A stretch of 34,197 nucleotides of DNA from an uncultured bacterium (GCA_900554095.1 USGC01000003.1:1-34197), one strand, 5' to 3'; positions 17,180-26,330 are shown, counted from the first letter of the stretch. Notes: generated from the letters alone by a model not told the origin. Numbers and translations: made by a program.

Positions 17180-18070
17180 CTAATTATATTCTTCAATTTT
17201 TACATAACAGGGAGATATAACGCCGTTTTCTTCTGTACAACCCATATTAACATCCCCGTTCATTTCTGTATGAACCCCTTTTATGTTTGTACCATCCACA
17301 GGCGGGTATTGAACCAGGAATGGACTGTTAGCTCCAAAGGTGCTGGTGAGCGCAAAATTTAATGACCGAACTTCTTCAACAGCTACACTGTTTCCCCAAG
17401 CTAAAAGTTTTGCCTGATAATATGATGTTGGTGCTGAACGGTTGCCTTCAGGATCGTTCTCGTCGTTAGGCGGGTAAATCGCTGATGCTAACATATATCT
17501 CGTATCAATTTCAGGAGGTCCTATCGGAATAACAATTGAATTATCAGTTACAATTAAACAAACTATGTCTGCTAACTTGCCGTTTTCAACCCATTCAGTG
17601 CTGTTAGGCCCTTTTGTACCGTTGATATCAACAAATACAATGTAATATTTAACGTCCTGTTTAGCTGTAGAAAGTACATATGGAGCGCCGCCGTTAGAGG
17701 CTATCCAAAAGCGCATACCGTTGGTGGCAACCATTTTTAAATTTTGTTCGTTGAAATTTGGATTGCTTGCTGAAACATCAGGGGCGTCGCAATTTAGATA
17801 TGAAACATTTATATACCCTTGCGCTTGTGTATTACCTTTTTCGTTAGCAATCATTTTACAAAATTCCGCTGTTGTCTGAGGGAAATTAGTTCTGTCCATC
17901 ATGCCGTTATAGGATGCAGTTTCAAGTGCATTAAAAATTCTGACATAAAGGTATTTAAAAGTTTTTTCATAAGGTTTAACAGTAGAAAGTCCGACCGTAG
18001 CAATTACGCCAATTATAACAAAAACAATCATCATTTCAGCTAAAGTTACGGCTTTATTAAATCTCAGCAT
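17180..18070 (-). CDS. type IV pilin-like (pseudopilin) protein
   Basis: 296 residues. Short prepilin leader MLRFNKA then VTLAEMMIVFVIIGVIATVG: hydrophobic helix with Glu at +5, the class III signal cleaved by PilD. The remainder is a large mostly polar domain with several Cys (about positions 95-130 and near the end: MGCTEENGVISPCYV), which may form disulfides. GGAG precedes the ATG and a near-consensus promoter is at 18102-18131. It could be a minor pilin, a secretion pseudopilin, or a surface protein. No assembly ATPase or PilC gene is nearby, so it must use machinery encoded elsewhere. Confidence 0.8.
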   Translation of the reverse strand: MLRFNKAVTLAEMMIVFVIIGVIATVGLSTVKPYEKTFKYLYVRIFNALETASYNGMMDRTNFPQTTAEFCKMIANEKGNTQAQGYINVSYLNCDAPDVSASNPNFNEQNLKMVATNGMRFWIASNGGAPYVLSTAKQDVKYYIVFVDINGTKGPNSTEWVENGKLADIVCLIVTDNSIVIPIGPPEIDTRYMLASAIYPPNDENDPEGNRSAPTSYYQAKLLAWGNSVAVEEVRSLNFALTSTFGANSPFLVQYPPVDGTNIKGVHTEMNGDVNMGCTEENGVISPCYVKIEEYN

Positions 18071-18101
18071 AATTCCGCTCCTAATTGCGTATTCAATTAC
18101 T

Positions 18102-18131
18102 ATTATAACATATTTTGGGGTGAAATGTCAA
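18102..18131 (-). promoter_or_regulatory. strong promoter of the pseudopilin gene
   Basis: TTGACA (18126-18131, minus strand), 18 bp, TATAAT (18102-18107); both hexamers match the sigma-70 consensus exactly. Confidence 0.75.
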
Positions 18132-18300
18132 GATGGATGGTAAATTCAGGCAGGCTTCAGGTTAAGTTTTATTTAAATAATTTTTTAATGTGATTGAAAT
18201 CTTATAAAAGGGGAATATTAAATTATATAACATACAGCGATTAGTTGAGTTATTTTGGTAATACATGTGCTAACATAGTTTTTAAAAGAGGATGAGAAAT

Positions 18301-18888
18301 ATGGTAAAAGATTTTAAATACGCATTTACTTTATCAGAAGTATTAATAACACTTGTACTGGTCGGGATTATTGCATCAATTTTGCTTCCGGCTCTTATAC
18401 AGAACAAGCCTGATAAAAACAAGGTTTTATTCAAAAAAGCATACACAACTGTTGAAAACATTGTAACCGAATTAGTAAATGATGATAGACTTTACCCATT
18501 AGCAAACGGCACAGAGGGCTTGGATAACACAACGTCTGTTACGGTAAACGATACTAGTTATAGTGGAAATACAAAATTCTGTAAGCTGTTTGCTTTAAAG
18601 CTTAACACAATAGAGACCGACGATGCCATACAATGTGGTGCTGACAACGTAGCTTTTACAACAAGCGACAGTATTCAGTGGTATATGCCGGAAACAGCTT
18701 TTGCTGCGGATGCAAAGATTAAGGTGGATGTTAACGGAAGCAAAGAGCCTAATTGCGAATACAATACTACTAGCTGCGATGAGCCTGATCAGTTTGCGAT
18801 TTACGTATCTCCGGACGGCAGTGTTGGCGTAAAAGGCGTTAAGGAAAAAGAATATTTACGTTCATCTGAGGTTACTAAAACCAGATAA
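18301..18888 (+). CDS. type IV pilin-like (pseudopilin) protein
   Basis: 195 residues from ATG 18301. The ATG at 18292 touches the AGAGG ribosome site (0 bp spacing), whereas 18301 lies 9 bp after it, so 18301 is preferred. Leader MVKDFKYA then FTLSEVLITLVLVGIIASIL, with Glu at +5, marks a class III signal and pilin N-terminal helix. The C-terminal domain is polar with Cys pairs (CKLFALKLN, NCEYNTTSC) and a final DGSVGVKGVKEKE. Divergent from the larger pseudopilin, with 230 bp between them. The end overlaps the convergent photolyase gene by 27 bp. Confidence 0.8.
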   Translation: MVKDFKYAFTLSEVLITLVLVGIIASILLPALIQNKPDKNKVLFKKAYTTVENIVTELVNDDRLYPLANGTEGLDNTTSVTVNDTSYSGNTKFCKLFALKLNTIETDDAIQCGADNVAFTTSDSIQWYMPETAFAADAKIKVDVNGSKEPNCEYNTTSCDEPDQFAIYVSPDGSVGVKGVKEKEYLRSSEVTKTR

Positions 18889-20136
18889 GTAATTTCCGCC
18901 GGATAGGCGTGGTATAAGCTTTTGATAACTCATCATACGGATTTTTCCACTGATAGGGCGGTCAGTAAAAGGACGGTCATGCAAACCTGCGATTGCCCAC
19001 AAAATTCCAACGTATCCGTTAGGTGAGGGGGCATCAAAAGCGTACTTGTCATTTAAATAAATTGCTATATCCAGAGCTTCCTGAGGTGTTTCAGTCCATT
19101 CTAAAAGTTTTTTTGCCCAATACATTCTTATGTAGCCGTGAATTTTTCCGGTTTGCGTAAGTTCTTTTTGTGCTGCATTCCAAATAATATCCTTGGTTTT
19201 GGCAAATTCAAGCTCTTTAGGCGAATATTGAATAAAACGAAAATCATTTATATGCTCATTAAGCGAGGTTACAGCCCAATCTGGGGCACCTTTTATGCTT
19301 TTGTAATTTTTATTATACAAGCAATAATTATCAGCAAGTTCTTTACGGACAATAAGTTCTTCCAGGAAAGCCTCTATATTTTCGTGCGATTGCAGGCTTT
19401 TGTAAACTTCAAGCGCGATTCTTTGAGAAGAAACAAAGCCAAAAGTTATATATCTTGAAAGATTTGAGGTGCATTGTTTTTCCGGATTATTTTTCTCAAG
19501 CGCATAACAGTTTAAATTGTTTTCTATGAAATCTTTAAGCACACCAAGTCCTTTTGAATTGGATTTTAGCGTGTAAGGGAGTTCGGTAAAGAATTCGTAT
19601 ATCGTGTCATAAATGAGAGTACGCATCTGAAGGGCGCTGTATTCTTGTTTATCCGAGATGTAGCGCGCCGGCACAATATTATGCGAATCAACTTCAAAAA
19701 TCTTGCAGGTAAAGAAATCATAAAAGTTGTCGGCTCTTAATGGGTCAAAGTCAATTACAACAATACCGGGCTCCACTTTTTGCATAGAAACCTTTATATT
19801 TCTATACAGAACACGAAAACTCAGTTTTGACTTTTTCATATCTTGTTTAAGAATTTCAAGCTCGTTATCGTAAAAATTTTTTTTATCAATGTTTTGTATT
19901 TTTTTGTAGGGGTGAACGATTTTCAAATTCTTTTTATATTTTTTTGCAAGTTGTAGTGCAAAATTTAAAGAAAAGTTGTCAGCAGTGCGGAGCTCTCTTT
20001 CCATGACGTATAAAACATCGCCGTCAAAAACCGGATAGCGGTTTAATTCATGAACTCTTTTTTCGTTCACGTCATTTTCTATCCTAAAAATCGTAGGAAG
20101 TTGATTAATGATATTTCCTTTTTTACCGATATTCAT
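18862..20136 (-). CDS. phr: class II deoxyribodipyrimidine (CPD) photolyase
   Basis: 424 residues. The N-terminal alpha/beta domain has VLYVMERELRTADNFSLNFA, the class II signature region. The C-terminal FAD-binding half has TSNLSRYITFGFVSSQRIAL, FLEELIVRKELADNYCLYN, GAPDWA, IHGYIRMYWAKKLLEWTE, DAPSPNGYVG and GLHDRPF, all diagnostic of class II CPD photolyases. It uses blue light and FADH- to split cyclobutane dimers. The probable promoter TTGATT-16-TATAAT lies only 6 bp before the ATG, with no ribosome site. A light-dependent repair enzyme is unexpected if the host is a gut anaerobe. Confidence 0.9.
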   Translation of the reverse strand: MNIGKKGNIINQLPTIFRIENDVNEKRVHELNRYPVFDGDVLYVMERELRTADNFSLNFALQLAKKYKKNLKIVHPYKKIQNIDKKNFYDNELEILKQDMKKSKLSFRVLYRNIKVSMQKVEPGIVVIDFDPLRADNFYDFFTCKIFEVDSHNIVPARYISDKQEYSALQMRTLIYDTIYEFFTELPYTLKSNSKGLGVLKDFIENNLNCYALEKNNPEKQCTSNLSRYITFGFVSSQRIALEVYKSLQSHENIEAFLEELIVRKELADNYCLYNKNYKSIKGAPDWAVTSLNEHINDFRFIQYSPKELEFAKTKDIIWNAAQKELTQTGKIHGYIRMYWAKKLLEWTETPQEALDIAIYLNDKYAFDAPSPNGYVGILWAIAGLHDRPFTDRPISGKIRMMSYQKLIPRLSGGNYLSGFSNLR

Positions 20137-20142
20137 TCTTTA

Positions 20143-20170
20143 ATTATAGCTCCGGAATTAAAAAAATCAA
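20143..20170 (-). promoter_or_regulatory. photolyase promoter, probable leaderless transcript
   Basis: TTGATT (20165-20170, minus strand), 16 bp, TATAAT (20143-20148), then 6 bp to the ATG at 20136. Confidence 0.6.
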
Positions 20171-20228
20171 TAGTAAATTGATTAATTTTTTTTAATTATA
20201 TGTATATTTAAATGCGTTGATTTTGTTG

Positions 20229-20234
20229 TAGAAT
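20229..20234 (+). promoter_or_regulatory. -10 element of the PHP gene, probable leaderless transcript
   Basis: TAGAAT with 6 bp to the ATG at 20241; no Shine-Dalgarno and no clear -35. Confidence 0.35.
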
Positions 20235-20240
20235 AGTATT

Positions 20241-21542
20241 ATGGACGATATTGACTTGAATTATAAAAACGTTTTGCTCTCCAGTTTAGCCTTGCCTTTG
20301 CAAGAGGTGAAAAGGCTTTCGACTATTGCAGGGCCTTTTGAATTCAGTGATATAATTTCAAAATTTTGTGTTGATGATTTTAAACCGGGAGAGTTGAAAA
20401 ATGAAAATGCTTTGGATTCTTACGATTATTGCAATTTGAAATCAGGGGATTTTTGCGTAAATCTTCATGTCCATTCAGATAATTCTGATGGAAAAGCTTC
20501 TGTTGAGCGCCTTTTGCACCATGCCGCAAAAATTGCTGATATAAATTTCAAAAAAACAGGAAAACCTTTTGTGCTGGCCTTAACAGACCATGACACAACC
20601 GCAGGATGCCAAAAAGCTGTCAAAATCATCTATGATAATCCTGACAAATTCAAAAATCTAAAACTTTCTTTAGGGGTAGAAATTTCAACCGTTGGAACCC
20701 GTTTTGGAAAGCAGCTTAAACCTGTATCTATTCACCTGCTTGTTTATTGCATAAATCCTTTTGATGACAAATTAAATTCCTTTTTAAAATTTAAATCAGA
20801 AGAAAAACTTAAACTCACTTGTAAAACTATTGATTATTTGAATTCGTCTTTAGATGAGGCACTAGAAAGTTTAGGTATTAGATTTTCGCTGCAAGAGGCT
20901 GGATGTATTCATGAAATGATTTTAAAAGGCCAGGACGATGTCTGCCCGCCTTTGAGAAAGTATACAGGGGCTAAAATACTTTTTACTTATATGATGAAAA
21001 CGCTGGGCCTCAATGAGCATGAATACAATATTGAAAAGCCAATACGTTTAAATAAAAGCTTATTCCGTGGTAAATTCGATTTTATTGAGTCATATAAAAA
21101 AGGTTTTGAAAACTATACACACAAATCAGCGGATTTGCCGGAAGATATTAAAAACCTTGCACTGAAAGCCAGAGAGTTGTGTTTAATAGCTGCTCCTTCA
21201 ATGCAGAATATCCAACCTGCATTTGCTCAATTTGATGATACCGTAAGTTTTGTAAAAGATTTGGATTATGGTCTTATGAGTATTGCGCATCCTGCGCGGA
21301 TTTTTTCTGATAATATTGACAGACCAATGGTTGATTTTTACAGAAATCTGTTTGAGAGTTTTAAAAAAGCCGGAGCAGAAAAAGCTAAATATTATGAGAA
21401 ATATTATGGCTCATATGAGGGAGCTGCTATGTTTGCAAAGCTTGACAGTATTAATAAAGCGGCTGAAGAATGTGGGCTTTTGTGTACAGGCGGGCTGGAT
21501 TCTCATGGTGCAAATGTTATTGCCAGATGCCCTTATACTTAA
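20241..21542 (+). CDS. PHP-domain metal-dependent phosphoesterase
   Basis: 433 residues. PHP signature: NLHVHSDNSDGKAS (His76, His78, Asp80), ALTDHDTTAG (Asp116, His117, Asp118), the GVEIST strand with its Glu, IAHPARIF and the C-terminal GGLDSHGAN. These residues bind two or three metal ions in the family, which hydrolyses phosphate esters (histidinol phosphate, nucleoside 3',5'-bisphosphate, oligonucleotides). Most stand-alone PHP proteins are about 280 residues; here about 75 residues precede the domain and an insertion lies in the middle. Exact substrate unknown. It overlaps the end of the convergent nucleotidyltransferase gene by 4 bp. Confidence 0.8.
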   Translation: MDDIDLNYKNVLLSSLALPLQEVKRLSTIAGPFEFSDIISKFCVDDFKPGELKNENALDSYDYCNLKSGDFCVNLHVHSDNSDGKASVERLLHHAAKIADINFKKTGKPFVLALTDHDTTAGCQKAVKIIYDNPDKFKNLKLSLGVEISTVGTRFGKQLKPVSIHLLVYCINPFDDKLNSFLKFKSEEKLKLTCKTIDYLNSSLDEALESLGIRFSLQEAGCIHEMILKGQDDVCPPLRKYTGAKILFTYMMKTLGLNEHEYNIEKPIRLNKSLFRGKFDFIESYKKGFENYTHKSADLPEDIKNLALKARELCLIAAPSMQNIQPAFAQFDDTVSFVKDLDYGLMSIAHPARIFSDNIDRPMVDFYRNLFESFKKAGAEKAKYYEKYYGSYEGAAMFAKLDSINKAAEECGLLCTGGLDSHGANVIARCPYT

Positions 21543-22321
21543 ATAATCTTTTTAATGTTCTTAACCAAGCTGTCAAGTATGTTTAATGTATCAGAATTTG
21601 GCTGTTTAAGAAGATTGGCAATATCTTTTTCAAAATTTTGCGGAAGTTTTTTGCAATTATCTTTTGCGTATTTTATAAGCCTTTTTTCTCCGGGATGAAG
21701 AAGTTCATTTGCTGCAAAAAGTATATCAAAATAGCTTGCCATAAAAGCTGCAATTCTATGGTTAATGCTGACAATGTCGTTTCTTTTAATTGCCTTTTCG
21801 ATTTGCTCGTAATAAGAAGCAAAAGGTTTGTCTTTCAAAAGCATCATATTTCTTGTAATAATATTATCTTTCAAAGCTTTAGGGTAAGGCGAAGAAATTT
21901 TTTCCTGTAATTTTTTCAGCCAGTTATCCTTGTCATGAAGGATGTTAAAGTTTTGCAGAGTGTATAAAAAGCTTGTTGTGTAGCCATTGGAGGGATAATG
22001 TTTTACCCAGATATTTTCAACTATATTTGAAAACCAATTTTTATCCCAATACATTACATCTAACTGCTTGTTTAGTTTATTCACAAAAAACTCGTCGCCT
22101 AAGCCAAAGTATTCACCTCCAACTTCGTAATTAGATGAAATCTTTTTGATAAAATTTTCGCGTGTTTTAACGGGTATACTTTCTTTTGTGAAAACATAAA
22201 CGTCTAAATCAGAGCTGCTGTCGTGTGTTTTAGCCGCAGAAGACCCGCCAAGCGCTATAGCTTGAACGCTTTTTAGATTTTTGTAATTTTGAATTACGCT
22301 GTTGAAAATAGTGTTATCCAT
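21539..22321 (-). CDS. pol-beta-superfamily nucleotidyltransferase domain protein
   Basis: 260 residues. The N-terminal motif AIALGGSSAAKTHDSSSDLDVYVF contains GGS (25-27) and the metal-binding D-x-D (Asp38, Asp40) of the nucleotidyltransferase fold. The C-terminal half is helical, similar to the DUF4037-type proteins and aminoglycoside nucleotidyltransferases. Such proteins add a nucleotide to a small molecule, protein or RNA; the target is not evident. No toxin-antitoxin partner adjoins it. TATAAG lies 8 bp before the ATG, with no clear ribosome site. Confidence 0.7.
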   Translation of the reverse strand: MDNTIFNSVIQNYKNLKSVQAIALGGSSAAKTHDSSSDLDVYVFTKESIPVKTRENFIKKISSNYEVGGEYFGLGDEFFVNKLNKQLDVMYWDKNWFSNIVENIWVKHYPSNGYTTSFLYTLQNFNILHDKDNWLKKLQEKISSPYPKALKDNIITRNMMLLKDKPFASYYEQIEKAIKRNDIVSINHRIAAFMASYFDILFAANELLHPGEKRLIKYAKDNCKKLPQNFEKDIANLLKQPNSDTLNILDSLVKNIKKII

Positions 22322-22358
22322 GGAACAATCTTATAACAAAAACGCTAAATTAACATTT

Positions 22359-23375
22359 TTAATTTTTATTAATAAATTTGTCAGTTTTTTCAGCTATGTA
22401 AGTTGAAATTATTGGTAGAATTAGGTAGTATATCCCGGCGAAAATCAGTGCAGGCCTTACAATATTAATTCCTTCAATGTATTTATGGAGTTTTGGATCA
22501 TGTTTGTTAATTTGTGAGAATTTTTCGATGAATTTCGCAGATTTGTTTTTTGCTATTTTGTCGAGCCCGTAACCTCCGGCTAATGTAATTACAGTGGATA
22601 TTACATTGTTATAAATAAGGGCTTTTTTTCTATTTTCCTTTATTTTATTGCTACGGCTTGTCTGAAATGCAAAAGAGGACGTAAGCAAAATATCTGTAGC
22701 CGCGGTCATGTGCTTTGCAATATCACTATCTTTGTTTTTGTGTTTTTTAACAAAATTTTGAAAATTCAGATTATCAAAAATTTTTCCTAAACCTTGCGCG
22801 ATTTTAGTGTCTAGCTGACCTGTGAAAGGGATTGGCTTGTTTTTTTTCTTAAAATTAGACGTGTTCTTTTCAGTATCAGGCTTAGGCTTCACTGAAAATA
22901 ATTTGTCCATAAGTATAGGAATTAAAGCAATTGTAATCATAGATTTTGGGATTGCAGTAAAGAAGCCTGTACTTAATTTAATAATTTGAGAGGCGAGTTT
23001 GTAACTTTTAGAACCAGATAATTTTCCTTTTGTAGAGTTAAAGTTTTTAATAGTTTGAGTGTTAAGGAATTTTTGCGGATTTTCATCAATATTTTTAACA
23101 GCCTTTTCCACTGGTAATGCGACTGTTTCAACAATCGCAAACTTTACAGCGCCTGAGCAGATGGAATTTGCACATGCGTATTGTTTGTTTTCTTTTTCCG
23201 TATCCGGCGTAGACAGAATTGCAAGGGGTCTCAGGGTCGATGAAAGCACAAATGCTGTACCGGCAGAAAAAGAGGTTCCGTGCTCCGAAATCTTTTCGAG
23301 GCCTTTTAAAATTGTTTTATTATTGTATATTCCGGTAAAATTAGTATTATTTCGACTAAGTTTTTTTACTTGCAT
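22359..23375 (-). CDS. hypothetical multi-pass membrane protein
   Basis: 338 residues from ATG 23375, preferred because AGGG lies 5 bases upstream and the protein then begins MQVKKLSRNNTNFTGIYN; the 13 upstream codons have no ribosome site. The NTNFTG-type N-terminus recalls uncharacterised proteins of gut Vampirovibrionia, as far as I remember them. About four to five hydrophobic segments (SAGTAFVLSSTLRPLAIL; GFFTAIPKSMITIALIPIL; NNVISTVITLAGGYG; PALIFAGIYYLILPIISTYI) are separated by lysine-rich stretches. No known domain. Cell-envelope location is likely, function unknown. Confidence 0.6.
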   Translation of the reverse strand: MQVKKLSRNNTNFTGIYNNKTILKGLEKISEHGTSFSAGTAFVLSSTLRPLAILSTPDTEKENKQYACANSICSGAVKFAIVETVALPVEKAVKNIDENPQKFLNTQTIKNFNSTKGKLSGSKSYKLASQIIKLSTGFFTAIPKSMITIALIPILMDKLFSVKPKPDTEKNTSNFKKKNKPIPFTGQLDTKIAQGLGKIFDNLNFQNFVKKHKNKDSDIAKHMTAATDILLTSSFAFQTSRSNKIKENRKKALIYNNVISTVITLAGGYGLDKIAKNKSAKFIEKFSQINKHDPKLHKYIEGINIVRPALIFAGIYYLILPIISTYIAEKTDKFINKN

Positions 23376-23447
23376 AAATCCCTGCCTATTTATAGTAGAC
23401 AACACACAAAGCAAAAAGTAAAATGTTTCATAAAAAAACTTTTATTC

Positions 23448-23453
23448 TATAAT
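23448..23453 (+). promoter_or_regulatory. -10 element of pnuC, probable leaderless transcript
   Basis: TATAAT with 7 bp to the ATG at 23461; no Shine-Dalgarno present. Confidence 0.45.
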
Positions 23454-23460
23454 ATATGTA

Positions 23461-24156
23461 ATGAAAATAAAAGAATTTATAAAATCAGAATTGAGCGGCT
23501 TTGGAAGATTTGAAAAGATAATCTTTCCATTAGAAATATTTTTGATTATTCTAATTTCATATTTCATAAAAGATGACAAAATTGCGCTAATTTCAGCTAT
23601 ATGCGGAATAAGTTATACAATACTTGCGGGCAAGGGAAAAATTTCTTGCTACATTTTTGGCCTTTGCGGAACTTTATGTTATGCATATTTGTCGTATAAA
23701 AACCATCTTTTTGGCAACTTGATGCTATATATGCTTTATTATTTTCCAATGCAGATAATAGGAATTTTTAAATGGAAAAAGCACCTCCAAAAAGACACGC
23801 ATGAAATAATAAAAACCTCTTTAAGCACAAAAGAGCGAATAATTTATTTCATAGCAGCCGTCGGATTTTCAGGAATATTTTCATATATTTTGATTAGAAC
23901 CGGAGACGCAAATCCTTATATAGATTCAATAACAACAATTTTTTCAGTAATTGGACTGCTTTTGACAATAAAACGTTGTATAGAACAGTGGTACATATGG
24001 ACAGTTGTAAACGGCTTGTCTGTCATAATGTGGATAGAAGCGTACCTGCAAGGCTCAAATTGTTTTGCAACAATAATAATGTGGTCAACGTATTTTGTTC
24101 TTGGAATTTACTTCCTTTACACCTGGAAAAAAGCCCTCAAAACAAAATGTCAATAA
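23461..24156 (+). CDS. pnuC: PnuC-type nicotinamide riboside transporter
   Basis: 231 residues with about seven membrane spans, the normal PnuC size. Diagnostic segments: YYFPMQIIGIFKWKKHL, then NPYIDSITTIFSVIGLLLTI and EQWYIWTVVNGLSVIMWIEA, which carry the family's conserved Trp and Asn residues. PnuC lets nicotinamide riboside (or thiamine/riboflavin in PnuT/PnuX relatives) enter by facilitated diffusion, with trapping by a cytoplasmic kinase. No NadR or riboswitch is visible nearby, so the vitamin cannot be fixed from context. Confidence 0.85.
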   Translation: MKIKEFIKSELSGFGRFEKIIFPLEIFLIILISYFIKDDKIALISAICGISYTILAGKGKISCYIFGLCGTLCYAYLSYKNHLFGNLMLYMLYYFPMQIIGIFKWKKHLQKDTHEIIKTSLSTKERIIYFIAAVGFSGIFSYILIRTGDANPYIDSITTIFSVIGLLLTIKRCIEQWYIWTVVNGLSVIMWIEAYLQGSNCFATIIMWSTYFVLGIYFLYTWKKALKTKCQ

Positions 24157-24398
24157 ATCAGGCAAAAATAATCTTTAAAAGCATTATTTAAGTATGATAA
24201 TTTATTCTAAAAGCTAAACTTATACAAGAAATATCAGTTAGAGGATAGAGCAAGATTTAAACAATAATTCTATTTTTTATTTGTTCAATCTATCCATTAT
24301 CGGATGAAAACACAAACGCAAGTAAAACAGGATTTGGAAGGTATATCATCTGAAATGTAAAGAAGCCGCTCAAAAAGCAAGGATAAATTATTCCTTAT

Positions 24399-24995
24399 TT
24401 ATTTGTTGTTAACCTTTCTTATATCCTCAAAAAATTTAATCGGTTTGCAAGGATTACCAACAGCTACACAGTTATCGGGGATAGAACGACTTACAACACT
24501 TCCTGCTCCGATTATACTATTTTTTCCGATCGTAACCCCCGGTAAAATTATTACCCCACCGCCAATCCAAACACCGTATTTGATTTCAACAGGGTTAGCA
24601 CCCGTTCTAAAATACATAGTGTCCGTTTCATTTCTATCTAAAATATATCTATTCTCTGGTAATATTGGATGATGAGAAGTGTATATTTGTAAGTTTGGAG
24701 CAAGTAGAACGCAAGAACCTATTATTATTTTTTCATTATCAATAAAAGTAGTATTAGGACCTACTATTACATCATCACCAATAAAAATATTCTTCCCTGT
24801 ATCACAATAGAAGTTTGTCCCAACAGAAACGTTTTTACCAATAGAACCAAACAAATCTTCAAGAATTTCTCTTTTTCTTGCAGTATTTTCATAATCCAAA
24901 GAATTGTATTCTTTAAATAATTTTTCTGCTTTTGTATGAAAATTGATATGCTCAGGAGTATCACATTTTATGTAATTATATTTTTTATTATCCAT
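24399..24995 (-). CDS. maltose/galactoside O-acetyltransferase-like protein (second copy)
   Basis: 198 residues. Same family as 2358-2942 but clearly diverged: N-terminal TKAEKLFKEYNSLDYENTAR, beta-helix turns IFIGDDVIVGPNTTFID and IIIGSCVLLAPN, catalytic His in YTSHHPI, then VWIGGGVIILPGVTIG and AVGNPCKPIK. It acetylates a sugar or related acceptor using acetyl-CoA. The promoter at 25002-25029 places the -10 only 6 bp before the ATG. Confidence 0.85.
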   Translation of the reverse strand: MDNKKYNYIKCDTPEHINFHTKAEKLFKEYNSLDYENTARKREILEDLFGSIGKNVSVGTNFYCDTGKNIFIGDDVIVGPNTTFIDNEKIIIGSCVLLAPNLQIYTSHHPILPENRYILDRNETDTMYFRTGANPVEIKYGVWIGGGVIILPGVTIGKNSIIGAGSVVSRSIPDNCVAVGNPCKPIKFFEDIRKVNNK

Positions 24996-25001
24996 AAACT
25001 G

Positions 25002-25029
25002 ATTATGGCATGAAAATGTAAAAATACAA
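25002..25029 (-). promoter_or_regulatory. promoter of the second acetyltransferase, probable leaderless transcript
   Basis: TTGTAT (25024-25029, minus strand), 16 bp, CATAAT (25002-25007), 6 bp to the ATG at 24995. Confidence 0.5.
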
Positions 25030-25168
25030 AAGCTATTTAAAAAGTTTGAGTCCTAAGTTCTGCATACTTGCCTTTAACAAAAATTATTATTATGATGACT
25101 TAGTATATATAGGTTACAAAATTAGTGCATAAATATGTATGATGTTAAGTATTGCTTAAAAGTTTAAT

Positions 25169-26019
25169 ATGCCAATAACTGCTCCACAAGTTGTAAGCAG
25201 TAATACAAAACCGACAGCTGAAGAGAACAAAGTACTTTTTCCTGGTGTTAAGATTGCTGCTGGAGTTATAGGAGTAGGCTTAATTGCGCTAGCTTCTTAT
25301 GTTATTTATACAGCAACAAGCGGTAGAATTAAACATAAAAACAATCCAATTCCAACTCCTGAAACAACCATTAGCAAACCAGTGGAAGAAATAAAAGAAT
25401 GGGCGGTAAATGCTTTCAAAGAAGTTGGTAACTTCAACAAAGGTAAAGCAGTATAATTATACTGGTAAAATTGTTAGTGAAGGGAAAGACGGTTCTAAGG
25501 TTGTAATGGAATACCTAGACGGAGTATTACAAAATCAACTAAAACAAAAGGTACTGAAACTATCTTTGAAAAGACTTACAAATATTCTGATGAATTAGGC
25601 TTGAATAAAGTTATAAAAAAAAATGACATTGTTTTAAAGAAATTCATTGATGAAACTGATAATTTAAACATAAAGACATATAAACATCTTACTACAATAT
25701 ATAGACCAACAGGTTTAATAAGTATAGATGGTAACTATGTATAAAGGAAGCTTCTGGACTCCATTTGTAAATATCTCACTATACGGTGGAGTAAATTATC
25801 CATACAAAGTAAAAGGTACTGAAATTCCTAGAGAAGCTCTTGACCCATTATCTAGTTGTAAAGCCAACTCCCCAACAGGTGAAAGTAACCTTTGTTGGTA
25901 TTATAAAGGTCGACAATAATAGCTTTAGTGTAGATAATATTTATCACTTCAATAGTTCGGGACAATCCAACAAAGTAAGGGTTGCTGTCTGGGATAGTAT
26001 CAAACTATACCTCATTTAA
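25169..26019 (+). pseudogene. membrane-anchored protein gene broken by four frameshifts
   Basis: The first 95 codons (25169-25456) encode a protein with one membrane helix (VKIAAGVIGVGLIALASYVI) and stop after NFNKGKAV. Coding-like sequence continues in other frames: YNYTGKIVSEGKDGSKVVM just after 25440, then STKTKGTETIFEKTYKYSDE from 25535 to 25744, then MYKGSFWTPFVNISLYGG to 25919, and DNNSFSVDNIYHFNSSGQ to the stop at 26017-26019. Joining these needs four one-base shifts. The conceptual product, about 280 residues with a signal-anchor, is not one I recognise. Sequencing error is possible, but four in 850 bp with clean neighbours favours a decayed gene. Confidence 0.65.
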
Positions 26020-26330
26020 ACAAAGTTCTCAAAACCAGCCTACAGGTTGTATATACTTGCCCAACAATAAAATTTGCCAATTTCAAGTCCGCAAAATGTC
26101 CCTTTTCGTCCTTTTTGATTTTTACTTGGCTTGATTACTTCCTATTCTTCTAACGCCCTCACTGGACCGATTGCCCAAAATAATCTCATCACCTGCCATA
26201 ATCAAATCAATCATAAAAATACATTTTCTTAAACTAAACGTAAAAATATATTAATTCAAAATAAAAGGATGTAATTCATTTTATAAAACGGACAAATAAT
26301 GGTCATAAAAATAATCACATCCTCTGAAAT
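26020..26330. other. non-coding stretch between decayed gene and tRNA fragment
   Basis: About 310 bp without a plausible gene, tRNA or strong hairpin on either strand. I see nothing identifiable in it. Confidence 0.5.

Noticed and set aside
25169..26019. Programmed frameshifting in a functional gene
   Set aside because: Four shifts in different directions without slippery heptamers or downstream structures are far more likely to be decay.
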